A DNA stretch of 64,000 bases from Chryseobacterium sp. CY350 (lineage in GTDB: Bacteria > Bacteroidota > Bacteroidia > Flavobacteriales > Weeksellaceae): assembly GCF_027945075.1 (NCBI RefSeq), contig NZ_CP116034.1, positions 2,170,001 through 2,234,000 on the forward strand, written 5' to 3'. Position numbers and translations under genes: made by a program. Positions 7,757 to 17,188 of the stretch are shown here, piece by piece. The notes under the pieces were generated by a model. That model made no database searches. It saw only the letters and a list, made by a program, of their open reading frames with translations, and was not told the origin of the DNA. Each line of letters opens with the position of its first letter. Within the stretch, counting starts at the first letter, position 1.

Positions 7757-10231
7757 TTATTTTGGATCTAAAGCCTTTTCTATTCTGAAAACCAAATCTT
7801 CATAATGATATTTATTCACCAGATCTGAAGATGTTTTCATCGAAAGTTCTTTTTTTATAGTATTTAAATTTCCTCTCACCAACGCAGAAATATCAGATTT
7901 GTCTGAGGATTTATTATCAACGAGTTTTATTAAAGAATCTATATAATTTCTCTGAAGATTTCTTTGATAAATATCTGCATTTTCATTTTTAAGAATTGAA
8001 GTATTTAAATCTGTCAGCAATTCAATTACAGAATACGTATTGGCTTCCACTGCTTCCATTTGATACATATTTTGCAAAACCATTGGGCTCAAAATTCTTC
8101 CCAGAACACCATTCTGAATTTCCTCGATTGTCTTAACGGGAGTCTTTCCCGTTTTCTCAAAAATATCTTTTTTGATCAGCCAGTCAGGAGTAGTGAAAAT
8201 ATTTTCTTCTAAAAATTTCATGGCTTCTTTCTGATCTTTTTTAGCAACAACTTCATAAACTGCTCCCGATTGTTCAGCTGTTTTCGGAGTTTCCATTTGT
8301 CCGCCAATATATTTTGAAACATGCCCCAGATATCTTCTGAATTGTGTGGTAACCTGATCATACATCATATCAAGATTGGCGTAATCTTCGTTTGGAGTTT
8401 TCGTCCATTTTTCCAAATGATCAACAATTCTCTCCAAATTTTTGATTCCGTATGTACTTGCAACCATTGCATTGTCACCAACCTGCTCACTTTGTGACCT
8501 TGGATCTAAAGGATTACTCTCTGTACCAAACCAAAGTCTTTCATTCTTAAGATTTTTGATCACCCATTTATTAAGATATTCTTTTTCTGACTCGGGAGTT
8601 TTATATTGATTAAATCTTTTGTAACCCCACTCGATAGCCCAGTCATCATAATCGCCGATTCTTGGGAAAATACCGGCATCACCAATATTATCTTCCGGTT
8701 GTGCAACATAATTAAATCTAGCATAATCCATAATTGAAGGTGTATGACCGTTTTTCTCCAGCCACTTTTTATCTCTCAACTTTTCAACAGGAACTGTAGA
8801 GCTAGATCCATAATTATGTCTCAAACCTAAAGTATGCCCAACTTCATGAGAAGAAACAAAACGAATAAGCTCACCCATCAGTTTATCTTCAAATTCAATT
8901 TTTCTTGCTCTGGGATCATTTGGAGATGCCTGTACAAAATACCAGTTTCTCAAAAGCATCATCACATTATGATACCAATTAATATGACTTTCAAGAATTT
9001 CTCCTGTTCGTGGATCTGCAATTGACGGACCTGAGGCATTCGGAACATCCGAAGGTTTATAGACAATCGCCGAAAATCTTGCATCTTCCAAGCTCCACTC
9101 TGTATCAACTTTCGGATCCGGAACTTTTGCAACAATGGCATTTTTGAAACCTGCTTTTTCAAAAGCTTTCTGCCAATCATTTACTCCTTGTATTAAGTAA
9201 GGAACCCATTTTTTCGGAGTTGCAGGATCAATATAAAACACAATTGGTTTTGCTGGTTCTACTAATTCACCTCTATTGTATTTTTCGAGATCCTGAGGTT
9301 TTGGCTCAAGACGCCATCTTTTAATTAAAGAAATCTTTTTTACTCCCTGAGGATCTAGATCAAAATCTGTGTATCCAACGGTAAAATATCCAACTCTCGG
9401 GTCAAAATATCTCGACTGCATTTTGTTCTCCGGAAGAAGTACAAATGAAGAATTGATTTCAACAGTATAATTTCCGCTGATCTTTGGAGCCGGCCTTCCC
9501 GGAATTGTCGGAGTTGCAGGTGTTCCTAAAGTTCTTGCGAAAGTTTTAGTAGTATTGATCTCAATATTTGTCGGGAAAGATTTAACGAAATTTACATAAG
9601 ACATGTCTTTCTGAAAAACTCCGACTCTGTAAGAATCTTTAGACCATACAGAGAAAGAAGTCAGCTCGTTATCAGAATTTAAAACATCGGTCACTTCAAT
9701 TACAGAAGAGTTTTTATTAACTCCGTAAGCTTTTACATCGAAAGATTTAATGATCGACTGCACGTTGTTTCTCGTTACCGAATTGTACATATCTGAAGTA
9801 GAATCTTTGGCATAATCAACGTGAGAAATGGCTCTTAAAAGAATCTTATCTTTTTGACCTTTTTCAAAAGCAATCACCTGCTGCCCTATTTGATCTCCAG
9901 CGTAACCGGAAGTTCCGGAACGCATTCCTGCAGCAGCTTTCGTTAATCTTGTTACAAGAAGAAATTCCTTTTTCAGCATTGCATCCGGAATTTCGAAATA
10001 ATATTTGTCGTCTACTTTATGAACTGTAAAAACTCCCTGGTCAGAAACCGCTTTATCAGTAATGATTTCTTTAAAAGGCTTAATCAGGCTTTTCTTTTTA
10101 TCGTCTTTTTTTACTTTTGCCGTATCTGTTTTTGCAGCAGCAGAATCCTTTGGTTTCTCTTGCGAAAACAAATTTTGCTGGAAGAAAACTAAAGCTGCTA
10201 ATAGGAAGAATGCCTTACAGTTCTTTATCAT
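7757..10231 (-). CDS. Zinc-dependent metalloprotease, DUF5117/DUF5118 type
   Basis: 824 residues with signal peptide MIKNCKAFFLLAALVFFQQ and a Lys/Asp-rich linker after it. The architecture fits the DUF5118-DUF5117-DUF4953 family: a beta-rich N-terminal half, then HEVGHTLGLRHN with zinc ligands H462, H466 and H472 and catalytic E463, followed by SIMDYARFNY acting as the Met-turn. Members are periplasmic or outer-membrane-associated peptidases of unknown substrate, common in Bacteroidota and sometimes linked to nutrient-scavenging loci. A good promoter (TTG-N17-TAAATTTG) overlaps the end of rlmD, so this gene probably heads its own transcript with the DUF6452 and DUF6048 genes. Confidence 0.9.
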   Translation of the reverse strand: MIKNCKAFFLLAALVFFQQNLFSQEKPKDSAAAKTDTAKVKKDDKKKSLIKPFKEIITDKAVSDQGVFTVHKVDDKYYFEIPDAMLKKEFLLVTRLTKAAAGMRSGTSGYAGDQIGQQVIAFEKGQKDKILLRAISHVDYAKDSTSDMYNSVTRNNVQSIIKSFDVKAYGVNKNSSVIEVTDVLNSDNELTSFSVWSKDSYRVGVFQKDMSYVNFVKSFPTNIEINTTKTFARTLGTPATPTIPGRPAPKISGNYTVEINSSFVLLPENKMQSRYFDPRVGYFTVGYTDFDLDPQGVKKISLIKRWRLEPKPQDLEKYNRGELVEPAKPIVFYIDPATPKKWVPYLIQGVNDWQKAFEKAGFKNAIVAKVPDPKVDTEWSLEDARFSAIVYKPSDVPNASGPSIADPRTGEILESHINWYHNVMMLLRNWYFVQASPNDPRARKIEFEDKLMGELIRFVSSHEVGHTLGLRHNYGSSSTVPVEKLRDKKWLEKNGHTPSIMDYARFNYVAQPEDNIGDAGIFPRIGDYDDWAIEWGYKRFNQYKTPESEKEYLNKWVIKNLKNERLWFGTESNPLDPRSQSEQVGDNAMVASTYGIKNLERIVDHLEKWTKTPNEDYANLDMMYDQVTTQFRRYLGHVSKYIGGQMETPKTAEQSGAVYEVVAKKDQKEAMKFLEENIFTTPDWLIKKDIFEKTGKTPVKTIEEIQNGVLGRILSPMVLQNMYQMEAVEANTYSVIELLTDLNTSILKNENADIYQRNLQRNYIDSLIKLVDNKSSDKSDISALVRGNLNTIKKELSMKTSSDLVNKYHYEDLVFRIEKALDPK

Positions 10232-10256
10232 ATTCGATATTATTTTGATTTATCTT

Positions 10257-10284
10257 CAAATTTAAACAATTATTTCTTCACCAA
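10257..10284 (-). promoter_or_regulatory. Promoter TTG-N17-TAAATTTG for the DUF5117 protease operon
   Basis: Both elements match the Bacteroidota consensus with correct spacing. The box ends 25 nt before the ATG at 10231 and the upstream element lies inside the last codons of rlmD. Confidence 0.55.
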
Positions 10285-11676
10285 TAATGCAATATTTTCC
10301 ACATGATGTGTTTGTGGGAACATATCTACCGGCAAAATTTTCACTAAAGTATAATGATCTTTCATCAAAGCCAAATCTCTTGCCTGGGTTGCAGAATTAC
10401 AGCTTACGTATACCACTTTTTCTGGTGCCAATTTCAAGATTTGTTCTACTACTTTCTGATGCATTCCGTCTCTTGGAGGATCGGTAATCAATACATCTGC
10501 TTTCGGATGATTTTCCATAAATTCATCGTTGAAAACGTTTTTCATATCTCCACAATAGAATGTAGTATTGGTTAAACCATTCAATTCTGCGTGCTCAATT
10601 GCTGCATCAATAGCTTCCTGCACAGATTCTATTCCGATCACATGTTTCGCATTTCTAGCAACATATTGTGCAATCGTTCCTGTTCCTGTATATAAATCGT
10701 AAACTATCTCATCACCTTTTAAATCTGCAAATTCAAGAGTTTTTCTGTATAATTCTAAAGCCTGTTTGTAATTTGTCTGAAAGAATGATTTAGGTCCTAT
10801 TTTAAATTTCAAGCCATCCATTTCCTCCATCAAAAAACCTTCTCCATGATAAATATTTACATTTAAATCATAAATGGAATCGTTCTGCTTTGGATTAAGA
10901 GCATAAACCAACGTTTTAATCTGCGGAAATTGCTCTAATAAATAATCAAAAAGTTTTGCGCGGTTGGCTTTCTCTTCTCGGTACAGCTGAAATAAGACCA
11001 TCCATTCTCCTTTTGAGTTTTGTCTCATCATCAGAGTTCTTAGAAAACCTTTCTGCTCTTTCACATCAAAAAAGTCTAAGCCATTTTCTATTCCGAAATT
11101 TCTTACCGCCAGACGAATTGCATTAGAAGGATCTTCCTGCAACCAGCATTCTTTCAAGTCAAGAATTTTACTCCACATCCCAGGAATATGAAAACCAAGT
11201 GCATCTCTGCTTCCGAAGTTTTCTTCAGAACTGATTTCGTATTGCGTAAGCCATCTTGCATTAGAGAAAGAAAATTCCATTTTATTTCTGTAGAAATACT
11301 GTTCTTCTGCACCCAAAATCGGAACGGTTTCAAAATCATCAATCCCACCGATTCTTTTGATATTATTATATACTTCTTCCTGTTTGAAATCTAGCTGTTT
11401 TTCGTAGCTCATATTTTGCCATTTACAGCCACCACAAGTTCCAAAATGAATACATTTTGGTTCTACTCTGAATGGTGATTTTTCAACAATTTCTTTTACT
11501 TCGGCCTCAAAATATTTTGACTTTGATTTTTTCACTCTTGCATTCACCACGTCGCCGGGAATTGCTCCGGAAACTAAAACAGTTTTTCCTTCTTCAGTTT
11601 TTCCGATGGCAACACCCTTTGCACCTGCGGCAAACAATTTTATATTTTCAAGAATTACATCTTTCTTCTTTCTCAT
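10270..11676 (-). CDS. rlmD: 23S rRNA (uracil-1939-C5)-methyltransferase RlmD/RumA
   Basis: 468 residues from the chosen start. An N-terminal TRAM domain (about 5-65) is followed by the iron-sulfur cysteines C75, C81 and C84 (CIHFGTCGGC), a Rossmann methyltransferase domain (YDLYTGTGTIAQYVA binds SAM), and the nucleophile region YVSCNSATQARDL near the C-terminus. The enzyme uses SAM to methylate a uridine of 23S rRNA. An upstream in-frame ATG at 11718 would add 14 residues (MTAKALTFVVIEID) that do not resemble the family, so I prefer 11676, which begins MRKKKDVILENIKL. The gene precedes the DUF5117/DUF6452/DUF6048 genes, as in other flavobacteria. Confidence 0.92.
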   Translation of the reverse strand: MRKKKDVILENIKLFAAGAKGVAIGKTEEGKTVLVSGAIPGDVVNARVKKSKSKYFEAEVKEIVEKSPFRVEPKCIHFGTCGGCKWQNMSYEKQLDFKQEEVYNNIKRIGGIDDFETVPILGAEEQYFYRNKMEFSFSNARWLTQYEISSEENFGSRDALGFHIPGMWSKILDLKECWLQEDPSNAIRLAVRNFGIENGLDFFDVKEQKGFLRTLMMRQNSKGEWMVLFQLYREEKANRAKLFDYLLEQFPQIKTLVYALNPKQNDSIYDLNVNIYHGEGFLMEEMDGLKFKIGPKSFFQTNYKQALELYRKTLEFADLKGDEIVYDLYTGTGTIAQYVARNAKHVIGIESVQEAIDAAIEHAELNGLTNTTFYCGDMKNVFNDEFMENHPKADVLITDPPRDGMHQKVVEQILKLAPEKVVYVSCNSATQARDLALMKDHYTLVKILPVDMFPQTHHVENIALLVKK

Positions 11677-11770
11677 ATCAATTTCTATCACAACGAATGT
11701 AAGCGCTTTCGCTGTCATCCGTTTATTTTTTATTCTTCTATATTATGAATGACCTTTCAGTCACACTTTG

Positions 11771-11778
11771 CAAAAATA
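11771..11778 (-). promoter_or_regulatory. rlmD: Possible promoter box TATTTTTG for rlmD
   Basis: TAnnTTTG element upstream of rlmD, 94 nt before the preferred start. No TTG at standard spacing, so weak. Confidence 0.3.
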
Positions 11779-11783
11779 CAATA

Positions 11784-11816
11784 AAAAAAACCTTATCCGA
11801 AGACAAGGTTTTTTTC
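11784..11816 (-). terminator. Intrinsic terminator after the thioredoxin-fold lipoprotein gene
   Basis: AAAAAAACCTT pairs with AAGGTTTTTTT, giving A- and T-runs on both sides. Lies 17 nt after the stop at 11833. Confidence 0.7.
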
Positions 11817-11832
11817 TATTGTGTAAGTTTTA

Positions 11833-13380
11833 TTATTTTGTCTGAGCCGGTTGCTGAGGAGCTTCCTGAACCGGAGGTGCAGGCTGAGCCGACGGATCCA
11901 TATTCATTTGCGGCATCATCTGAGGCTGAGGAGCAACTTTAGGAGCCGAAAGACCAGTTTGCTTATCTAAGATCGTGATCAATTCTGGATCACCAAGGTT
12001 CACATATGATCTGCTTGCAATTTTACCGTTTTTATCTACGACAATAAAGTTTGGCAACTTGAATCCGTAAACTCCATATTTTTTTGCAATATCAGAATTT
12101 AAACCACCGTCTGCATAAACATTCGTCCCTTGAATTCCTTTCATCATGGCATTGCTTGTTTTTACAAATTGATCTTTTGTATCATCTACGTTGACGAATA
12201 CAAAGTTCATTTTAGATTTGTAAAAATTAACAACTTCTTTAAGTACAGGAACTGTACCTTCAGCGATATAAGGATTCCAAGATGCATAAAACACAAGCAT
12301 ATAAGGCTTCCCTTTATTGTCCCCAAGTTTGTAAGCTGAGCCATCTGCTTTCACTAAAGAAGCTTCAGGAGCATCATCACCGATTTTGAATCCGTTGATT
12401 GTAAACTGCATTTTTTTGATATCAGCTTTAATGCCTGAATCTTTAATATCTTCTTCTATAATCTTCTTGATCTTATCTGAAGTTTTTGCAGGTGTTTGAG
12501 GATGAATGTCAGACTGAGCCATTACGAATGCCAATAAATAGTCTTTCGTAATCTGAGAAACATCTTTCTGAGATTTTAGATAATCATTAAACAATTCTGA
12601 AGTAGTGATATCCGTTTTACCTTTACTCTTTGCTTCAGCATACTTTTGGAAACCAGGACTCATTTTAGTTAAAAGATATTGTCTGTAGAAAGGGCTTGTT
12701 TTCACCATTTCGTCATTATTCTCTTTCAATTTATTTTCATAATCTGTAAAGACTTTTCCTAATTTAAAAGAAGGGTTTCCAGACATTTGCTTTTTCGTCA
12801 TTTCATAATTAACCATAAGATTAAGAATTGCCGTTTTAGCATCTGTTCTTTTCCACTCTACCACTTCTTTACCAGGATTGTATTTTTTTACATTTTCGTC
12901 GATATTTTTGTTGATATCCGCTTCGATCTTCTGCATTCCTTTTACATACTTGGCTTCGTCACCCGACATTAATTCCTGAATATTCAATCCCTGTCCGTAA
13001 GTAGAAAGAAATTTCTGACTAGCCTGGAAGAAATCATTATCATTTTTGGCATCACCAGTTACCACATACTCAGCAGGAAAAGTAGCTGCAGTTCCTGAGA
13101 TATTAACGGTTTGTCCGCCCTTCAGGAAAATTAGATTTTGCTTACCTGCATAATTGATCACGTACATTCCGTTTTTTGGAGCTTCAAAAGTTCCTGCGAA
13201 ATTTCCGTCTTTATCAAGACCCATGTTAATCAAAGGTAAAGTGGCAACCCCGGAAGCTTCCACGAACTCTACTCTTTCCAACGGAGCGCTGCCTGCGATT
13301 TTCCCTTTTACTTCAACTTTTTTTGAACAAGACACTGCAAATAGTGCAATGGCAAACAACAAAAGATATTTTTTAATCAT
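11833..13380 (-). CDS. Thioredoxin-fold (TlpA-like) lipoprotein lacking the CXXC motif
   Basis: 515 residues from the ATG at 13380. The start is chosen because MIKKYLLLFAIALFAVSC is a lipoprotein signal with Cys18; the longer frame to 13464 adds a non-signal sequence. The N-terminal part (about 20-130) resembles the DUF4369 domain common to these proteins, followed by a helical middle and a TlpA/AhpC-like thioredoxin domain (about 335-470) with IGDDAPEASL and LPNFIVVDKNGKI. Where the redox CXXC should follow FYASW the sequence is NPYIAEG, so both cysteines are gone. The C-terminal 45 residues are rich in Pro, Gln and Met. Probably periplasm-facing. Without the cysteines it is unlikely to be an ordinary reductase, and a binding or structural role is inferred. 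Confidence 0.85.
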   Translation of the reverse strand: MIKKYLLLFAIALFAVSCSKKVEVKGKIAGSAPLERVEFVEASGVATLPLINMGLDKDGNFAGTFEAPKNGMYVINYAGKQNLIFLKGGQTVNISGTAATFPAEYVVTGDAKNDNDFFQASQKFLSTYGQGLNIQELMSGDEAKYVKGMQKIEADINKNIDENVKKYNPGKEVVEWKRTDAKTAILNLMVNYEMTKKQMSGNPSFKLGKVFTDYENKLKENNDEMVKTSPFYRQYLLTKMSPGFQKYAEAKSKGKTDITTSELFNDYLKSQKDVSQITKDYLLAFVMAQSDIHPQTPAKTSDKIKKIIEEDIKDSGIKADIKKMQFTINGFKIGDDAPEASLVKADGSAYKLGDNKGKPYMLVFYASWNPYIAEGTVPVLKEVVNFYKSKMNFVFVNVDDTKDQFVKTSNAMMKGIQGTNVYADGGLNSDIAKKYGVYGFKLPNFIVVDKNGKIASRSYVNLGDPELITILDKQTGLSAPKVAPQPQMMPQMNMDPSAQPAPPVQEAPQQPAQTK

Positions 13381-13511
13381 TAGTGTAATATTATTTTTTT
13401 TGAATGATTGAATCTCCGATTTCATTTTTGATTTTAAATAATTACGCAAAAATAAGTTTTTCAACTCAACATGTTACAGTTTATCAACTTATTTTATGAA
13501 ATATTTAACTA

Positions 13512-13541
13512 AAAATCGTCTTCTTAGCAGAAGACGATTTT
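13512..13541 (-). terminator. Intrinsic terminator after sdhB
   Basis: Perfect 13-bp stem AAAATCGTCTTCT/AGAAGACGATTTT with a TAGC loop, flanked by A and T runs, 21 nt after the sdhB stop. Confidence 0.85.
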
Positions 13542-13562
13542 AATATTTTATAAAGAAACAGA

Positions 13563-14330
13563 TTATCCTCTGTCTGCATAGGCAGCCATATACTCTCTGT
13601 TCATTCTTGCAATATTCTCAAGAGAAATCCCCTTAGGACATTCTACTTCACAAGCTCCAGTATTTGAACAGTTACCAAAACCTTCTTCATCCATGGCTTT
13701 CACCATATTCAGAACTCTTCTTTTTGCTTCTACTCTTCCTTGTGGCAAGAGAGCGTACTGAGAAACTTTAGCTCCCACAAATAACATTGCCGAACCATTT
13801 TTACAAGAAGCTACACAAGCTCCACAAGCGATACAAGCTGCAGCATCCATTGCTTTGTCTGCATCTTCTTTCGGAACCGGAATTGCGTTGGCATCTAATG
13901 TATTTCCAGATGTATTTACCGAGATAAATCCACCAGCGGCCATCACTCTGTCGAATGCGCTTCTGTCTACTATTAAATCTTTAATCACAGGGAAAGCTGC
14001 ACTTCTCCAAGGCTCAATAACGATCGTTTCACCGTCTTTGAACATTCTCATATGTAACTGACAAGTGGTAATTCCTGTATCTGGACCGTGCGCTCTACCG
14101 TTGATGTAAAGAGAACACATACCGCAAATTCCTTCACGACAGTCGTGATCAAAAGCGATAGGTTCTTTTCCTTCGTTAATTAAGTTTTCGTTCAGAATAT
14201 CAAGCATTTCTAAGAATGAAGAATCTGTAGAAACATCCGATATTTTATAGGTCTCAAACTGACCTTTAGTTTTCGTATTTTTTTGTCTCCAAATTTTCAG
14301 CGTAAGATGAAGGCCTTTTTTTGCACTCAT
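13563..14330 (-). CDS. sdhB: Succinate dehydrogenase/fumarate reductase iron-sulfur subunit
   Basis: 255 residues. The N-terminal 2Fe-2S ferredoxin domain shows C64, C69, C72 and C90 (CREGICGMC). The C-terminal helical domain has C166, C169, C172 and C176 ([11 protein letters not shown]), then C221, C227 and C231, giving the 4Fe-4S and 3Fe-4S clusters. It passes electrons between the flavoprotein and the membrane cytochrome b of complex II on the cytoplasmic face. Last gene of sdhCAB, 24 bp after sdhA, with a strong terminator behind it. All cluster ligands are present. Confidence 0.96.
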   Translation of the reverse strand: MSAKKGLHLTLKIWRQKNTKTKGQFETYKISDVSTDSSFLEMLDILNENLINEGKEPIAFDHDCREGICGMCSLYINGRAHGPDTGITTCQLHMRMFKDGETIVIEPWRSAAFPVIKDLIVDRSAFDRVMAAGGFISVNTSGNTLDANAIPVPKEDADKAMDAAACIACGACVASCKNGSAMLFVGAKVSQYALLPQGRVEAKRRVLNMVKAMDEEGFGNCSNTGACEVECPKGISLENIARMNREYMAAYADRG

Positions 14331-14354
14331 AATTTTATATTTATAGGTTGGAGA

Positions 14355-16367
14355 TTATTTATAGCTTCTTGCTTTAACTTCGATGTTTTCGTAAACCAAA
14401 TCTTCTTTATGCAGAACTTCCTGTTTGATATCATCACCCTGATATTCCCAAGCTCCTACATATTTGAAGTTCACGTCATCTCTCTCTGCTTCTCCTTCAG
14501 GAGTTGAATGATCTTCTCTGAAATGTCCTCCACAAGATTCGTTTCTGTGTAAAGCATCAATCGCCATCAATTGTCCTAGTTCGATAAAGTCTGCTACCCT
14601 GAACGCTTTCTCAAGCTCTGTGTTCATTCCTTCAGTTTCTCCCATTACTTTCACATTCTTCCAGAAATCTTTTTTAACCTCGTCAATTTCTGCAATTGCT
14701 TCTCTCAAACCTTCAGGAGTTCTTCCCATTCCTACTTTATTCCACATAATGTGTCCTAATTTTTTGTGGAAATAATCTACCGAATGTGTTCCTTTATTAT
14801 TGACAAAGAAGCTTACTTTATCTTTTATTTCTTTTTCTGCCTGATCAAACTCAGCTGAAGCTGTAGGAATTGCTCCTGTTCTGATATCTGCAGAAAGGTA
14901 ATCAGCAATTGTATAAGGAAGAACGAAATATCCGTCTGCCAGACCTTGCATCAATGCTGAAGCTCCCAATCTGTTGGCTCCGTGATCAGAGAAGTTAGCT
15001 TCACCAATTACGAAACATCCAGGGATTGTAGACTGCAAATTATAATCAACCCAAACACCACCCATCGTATAGTGAACGGCAGGATAGATCTTCATTGGAG
15101 TTCTGTAAGGATCATCTGCAGTAATTTTTTCATACATCACGAATAAATTACCATACTTTTCTTCAATCCAAGATTTTCCAAGATCGTAAATCTGTTGATC
15201 TGTAGGATTGTGAATATGCTTCTCTATCGCAGCTTCTTTACCTTTTTTGATAATTTCTGTAGAGAAATCTAAGTAAACCCCCTCTTTAGTTTCATTATTT
15301 TCAATTCCGAAACCAGCGTCACATCTTTCCTTACCGGCTCTGGAGGCAACGTCACGCGGAACTAGATTTCCGAATGCAGGATATCTTCTTTCAAGATAAT
15401 AATCTCTATCTTCTTCTTTAATATTTTCAGGTCTTAATTTCCCCTCTCTGATCGCAACAGAATCTTCAATTTTTTTAGGAACCCAGATTCTTCCTGAGTT
15501 TCTAAGTGATTCTGACATCAAAGTAAGTTTAGACTGCTGTGTTCCGTGAACCGGAATACAAGTTGGGTGAATCTGTACATAACAAGGGTTTGCAAAGTAT
15601 GCTCCTTTTTTATGAATCTTCCAAGCTGCAGAAACATTTGATCCCATTGCATTGGTAGAAAGGAAATATACGTTTCCGTAGCCACCTGATGCAATAACAA
15701 CTGCGTGTGCAGAATGTCTTTCAATCTCACCTGTAACAAGATTTCTTGCGATAATACCTCTCGCCTTGCCATCAACGATGACCAACTCCATCATTTCGTG
15801 ACGGTTATACATTTTGATTCTACCTTTACCGATCTGACGGCTCATTGCAGAATATGCACCTAATAATAATTGCTGACCAGTTTGTCCTTTAGCATAAAAA
15901 GTTCTTTTTACCTGAACCCCACCGAAAGAACGGTTATCTAACTGTCCGCCGTAATCTCTACCAAACGGAACTCCTTGAGATACACATTGATCGATAATAT
16001 TTGCAGAAACTTCAGCAAGTCTGTAAACATTAGCTTCTCTTGCTCTGTAATCACCACCTTTGATGGTATCATAGAACAATCTGTATGTAGAGTCACCATC
16101 ACCCTGGTAGTTTTTTGCAGCATTAATACCACCCTGAGCCGCAATAGAGTGAGCCCTTCTAGGTGAATCCTGATAACAGAATGCTTTTACATTGTAACCT
16201 TGCTCTGCTAAAGTTGCAGCGGCAGAACCACCTGCCAAACCTGTACCAATAACAATAATATCAATTTTATCACGGTTATTAGGCGCAACAAGGTTCATAT
16301 GATCTTTATGATTTTTCCATTTATCCTGAAGAGGACCTGCCGGAATTTTTGAATCTAATTTACTCAT
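14355..16367 (-). CDS. sdhA: Succinate dehydrogenase/fumarate reductase flavoprotein subunit
   Basis: 670 residues. An N-terminal dinucleotide-binding motif ([19 protein letters not shown], about residues 38-56) is followed by [11 protein letters not shown], whose His is the covalent FAD attachment site in this family. The capping domain contains the active-site His/Arg segments (HPTCIPVHG, and [12 protein letters not shown] with the fumarate-binding region). It oxidises succinate to fumarate in the TCA cycle, or the reverse. Length and order (C-A-B, one cytochrome b) match the Bacteroidota/Bacillus-like complex II rather than the four-subunit E. coli form. It lies 15 bp after sdhC. Confidence 0.96.
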   Translation of the reverse strand: MSKLDSKIPAGPLQDKWKNHKDHMNLVAPNNRDKIDIIVIGTGLAGGSAAATLAEQGYNVKAFCYQDSPRRAHSIAAQGGINAAKNYQGDGDSTYRLFYDTIKGGDYRAREANVYRLAEVSANIIDQCVSQGVPFGRDYGGQLDNRSFGGVQVKRTFYAKGQTGQQLLLGAYSAMSRQIGKGRIKMYNRHEMMELVIVDGKARGIIARNLVTGEIERHSAHAVVIASGGYGNVYFLSTNAMGSNVSAAWKIHKKGAYFANPCYVQIHPTCIPVHGTQQSKLTLMSESLRNSGRIWVPKKIEDSVAIREGKLRPENIKEEDRDYYLERRYPAFGNLVPRDVASRAGKERCDAGFGIENNETKEGVYLDFSTEIIKKGKEAAIEKHIHNPTDQQIYDLGKSWIEEKYGNLFVMYEKITADDPYRTPMKIYPAVHYTMGGVWVDYNLQSTIPGCFVIGEANFSDHGANRLGASALMQGLADGYFVLPYTIADYLSADIRTGAIPTASAEFDQAEKEIKDKVSFFVNNKGTHSVDYFHKKLGHIMWNKVGMGRTPEGLREAIAEIDEVKKDFWKNVKVMGETEGMNTELEKAFRVADFIELGQLMAIDALHRNESCGGHFREDHSTPEGEAERDDVNFKYVGAWEYQGDDIKQEVLHKEDLVYENIEVKARSYK

Positions 16368-16382
16368 ATTAGTATAATGATA

Positions 16383-17045
16383 TTATTGAGTTACGTAATG
16401 AAAAATTGCAATAAAAATAAATCCTAACGGAATTAAAATTGAATACCAGTTTCCGAAAGCTCTGATCACCGGAGTGTATTTCGGATGTCTAGCACCAACA
16501 GACTGAAAAGAAGACTGGAAACCGTGTGCCAAATGAAGACCAAGTAATCCGAATGAGATTACATAAAGAACCACTCTCCACAAATCAGCAAACTTACCAT
16601 GAAGATCTCCCCAAAAACGAGATTCTTCAATTGGTAACCCATCTACATATTTATAATTCATCTCATGAAACCAGAAATCATACATATGTAAAAAGATAAA
16701 AGCTAAAATTACAGCTCCGGAGATGACCATATTTCGGGATGACCATGTAGAATTTGCAGAACCATTGTTCTTATCGTAACCAATCGGTCTCGCTTTCTGG
16801 TTTTTGATTTCTAGAACAAATCCCATCACAAAATGGAAAATGACAGCAAACATCAACACGGGTTGCATTACAAACTGAATAAGAGGATTGTACCCCATAA
16901 ACTGCGATGCATTGTTATAAGCTGTTTCACCGAAAACCGACAATAGATTTACGGAAAGATGCATTACTAAGAAAATCAGCAAAAAGAATGCTGATAATGC
17001 CATAGCATATTTTCTACCTATTGTAGAACTTGTTAAACCTGCCAT
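16383..17045 (-). CDS. sdhC: Succinate dehydrogenase cytochrome b subunit
   Basis: 220 residues with five predicted membrane helices, the diheme cytochrome b that anchors complex II and exchanges electrons with menaquinone. Conserved histidines lie in helices (LVMHLSVN, VIFHFVMG, FLHMYDFW, LHLAHGFQS). An ATG at 17072 would add nine residues, but a promoter box at 17070-17077 overlaps it. Starting at 17045 (MAGLTSSTIGRKYAM) puts the box 24 nt upstream, the distance seen at several other genes here. First gene of sdhCAB. Confidence 0.92.
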   Translation of the reverse strand: MAGLTSSTIGRKYAMALSAFFLLIFLVMHLSVNLLSVFGETAYNNASQFMGYNPLIQFVMQPVLMFAVIFHFVMGFVLEIKNQKARPIGYDKNNGSANSTWSSRNMVISGAVILAFIFLHMYDFWFHEMNYKYVDGLPIEESRFWGDLHGKFADLWRVVLYVISFGLLGLHLAHGFQSSFQSVGARHPKYTPVIRAFGNWYSILIPLGFIFIAIFHYVTQ

Positions 17046-17069
17046 ATTGAGTTTAAATTTGATTTTCCA

Positions 17070-17077
17070 CAAAATTA
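17070..17077 (-). promoter_or_regulatory. Promoter box TAATTTTG for sdhCAB
   Basis: TAnnTTTG element 24 nt before the preferred sdhC start. No clear TTG upstream. It overlaps the alternative start at 17072 and so argues against it. Confidence 0.42.
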
Positions 17078-17188
17078 AGGAATGTTAAGAAAACTAAAAA
17101 GTGAGAAATCTCACTATTAGTCAGTTTGTAATCTTTCTAAATAACAAGTAAAAACATTTATACTAAAGGAAAACTTAAAAATATAAAA

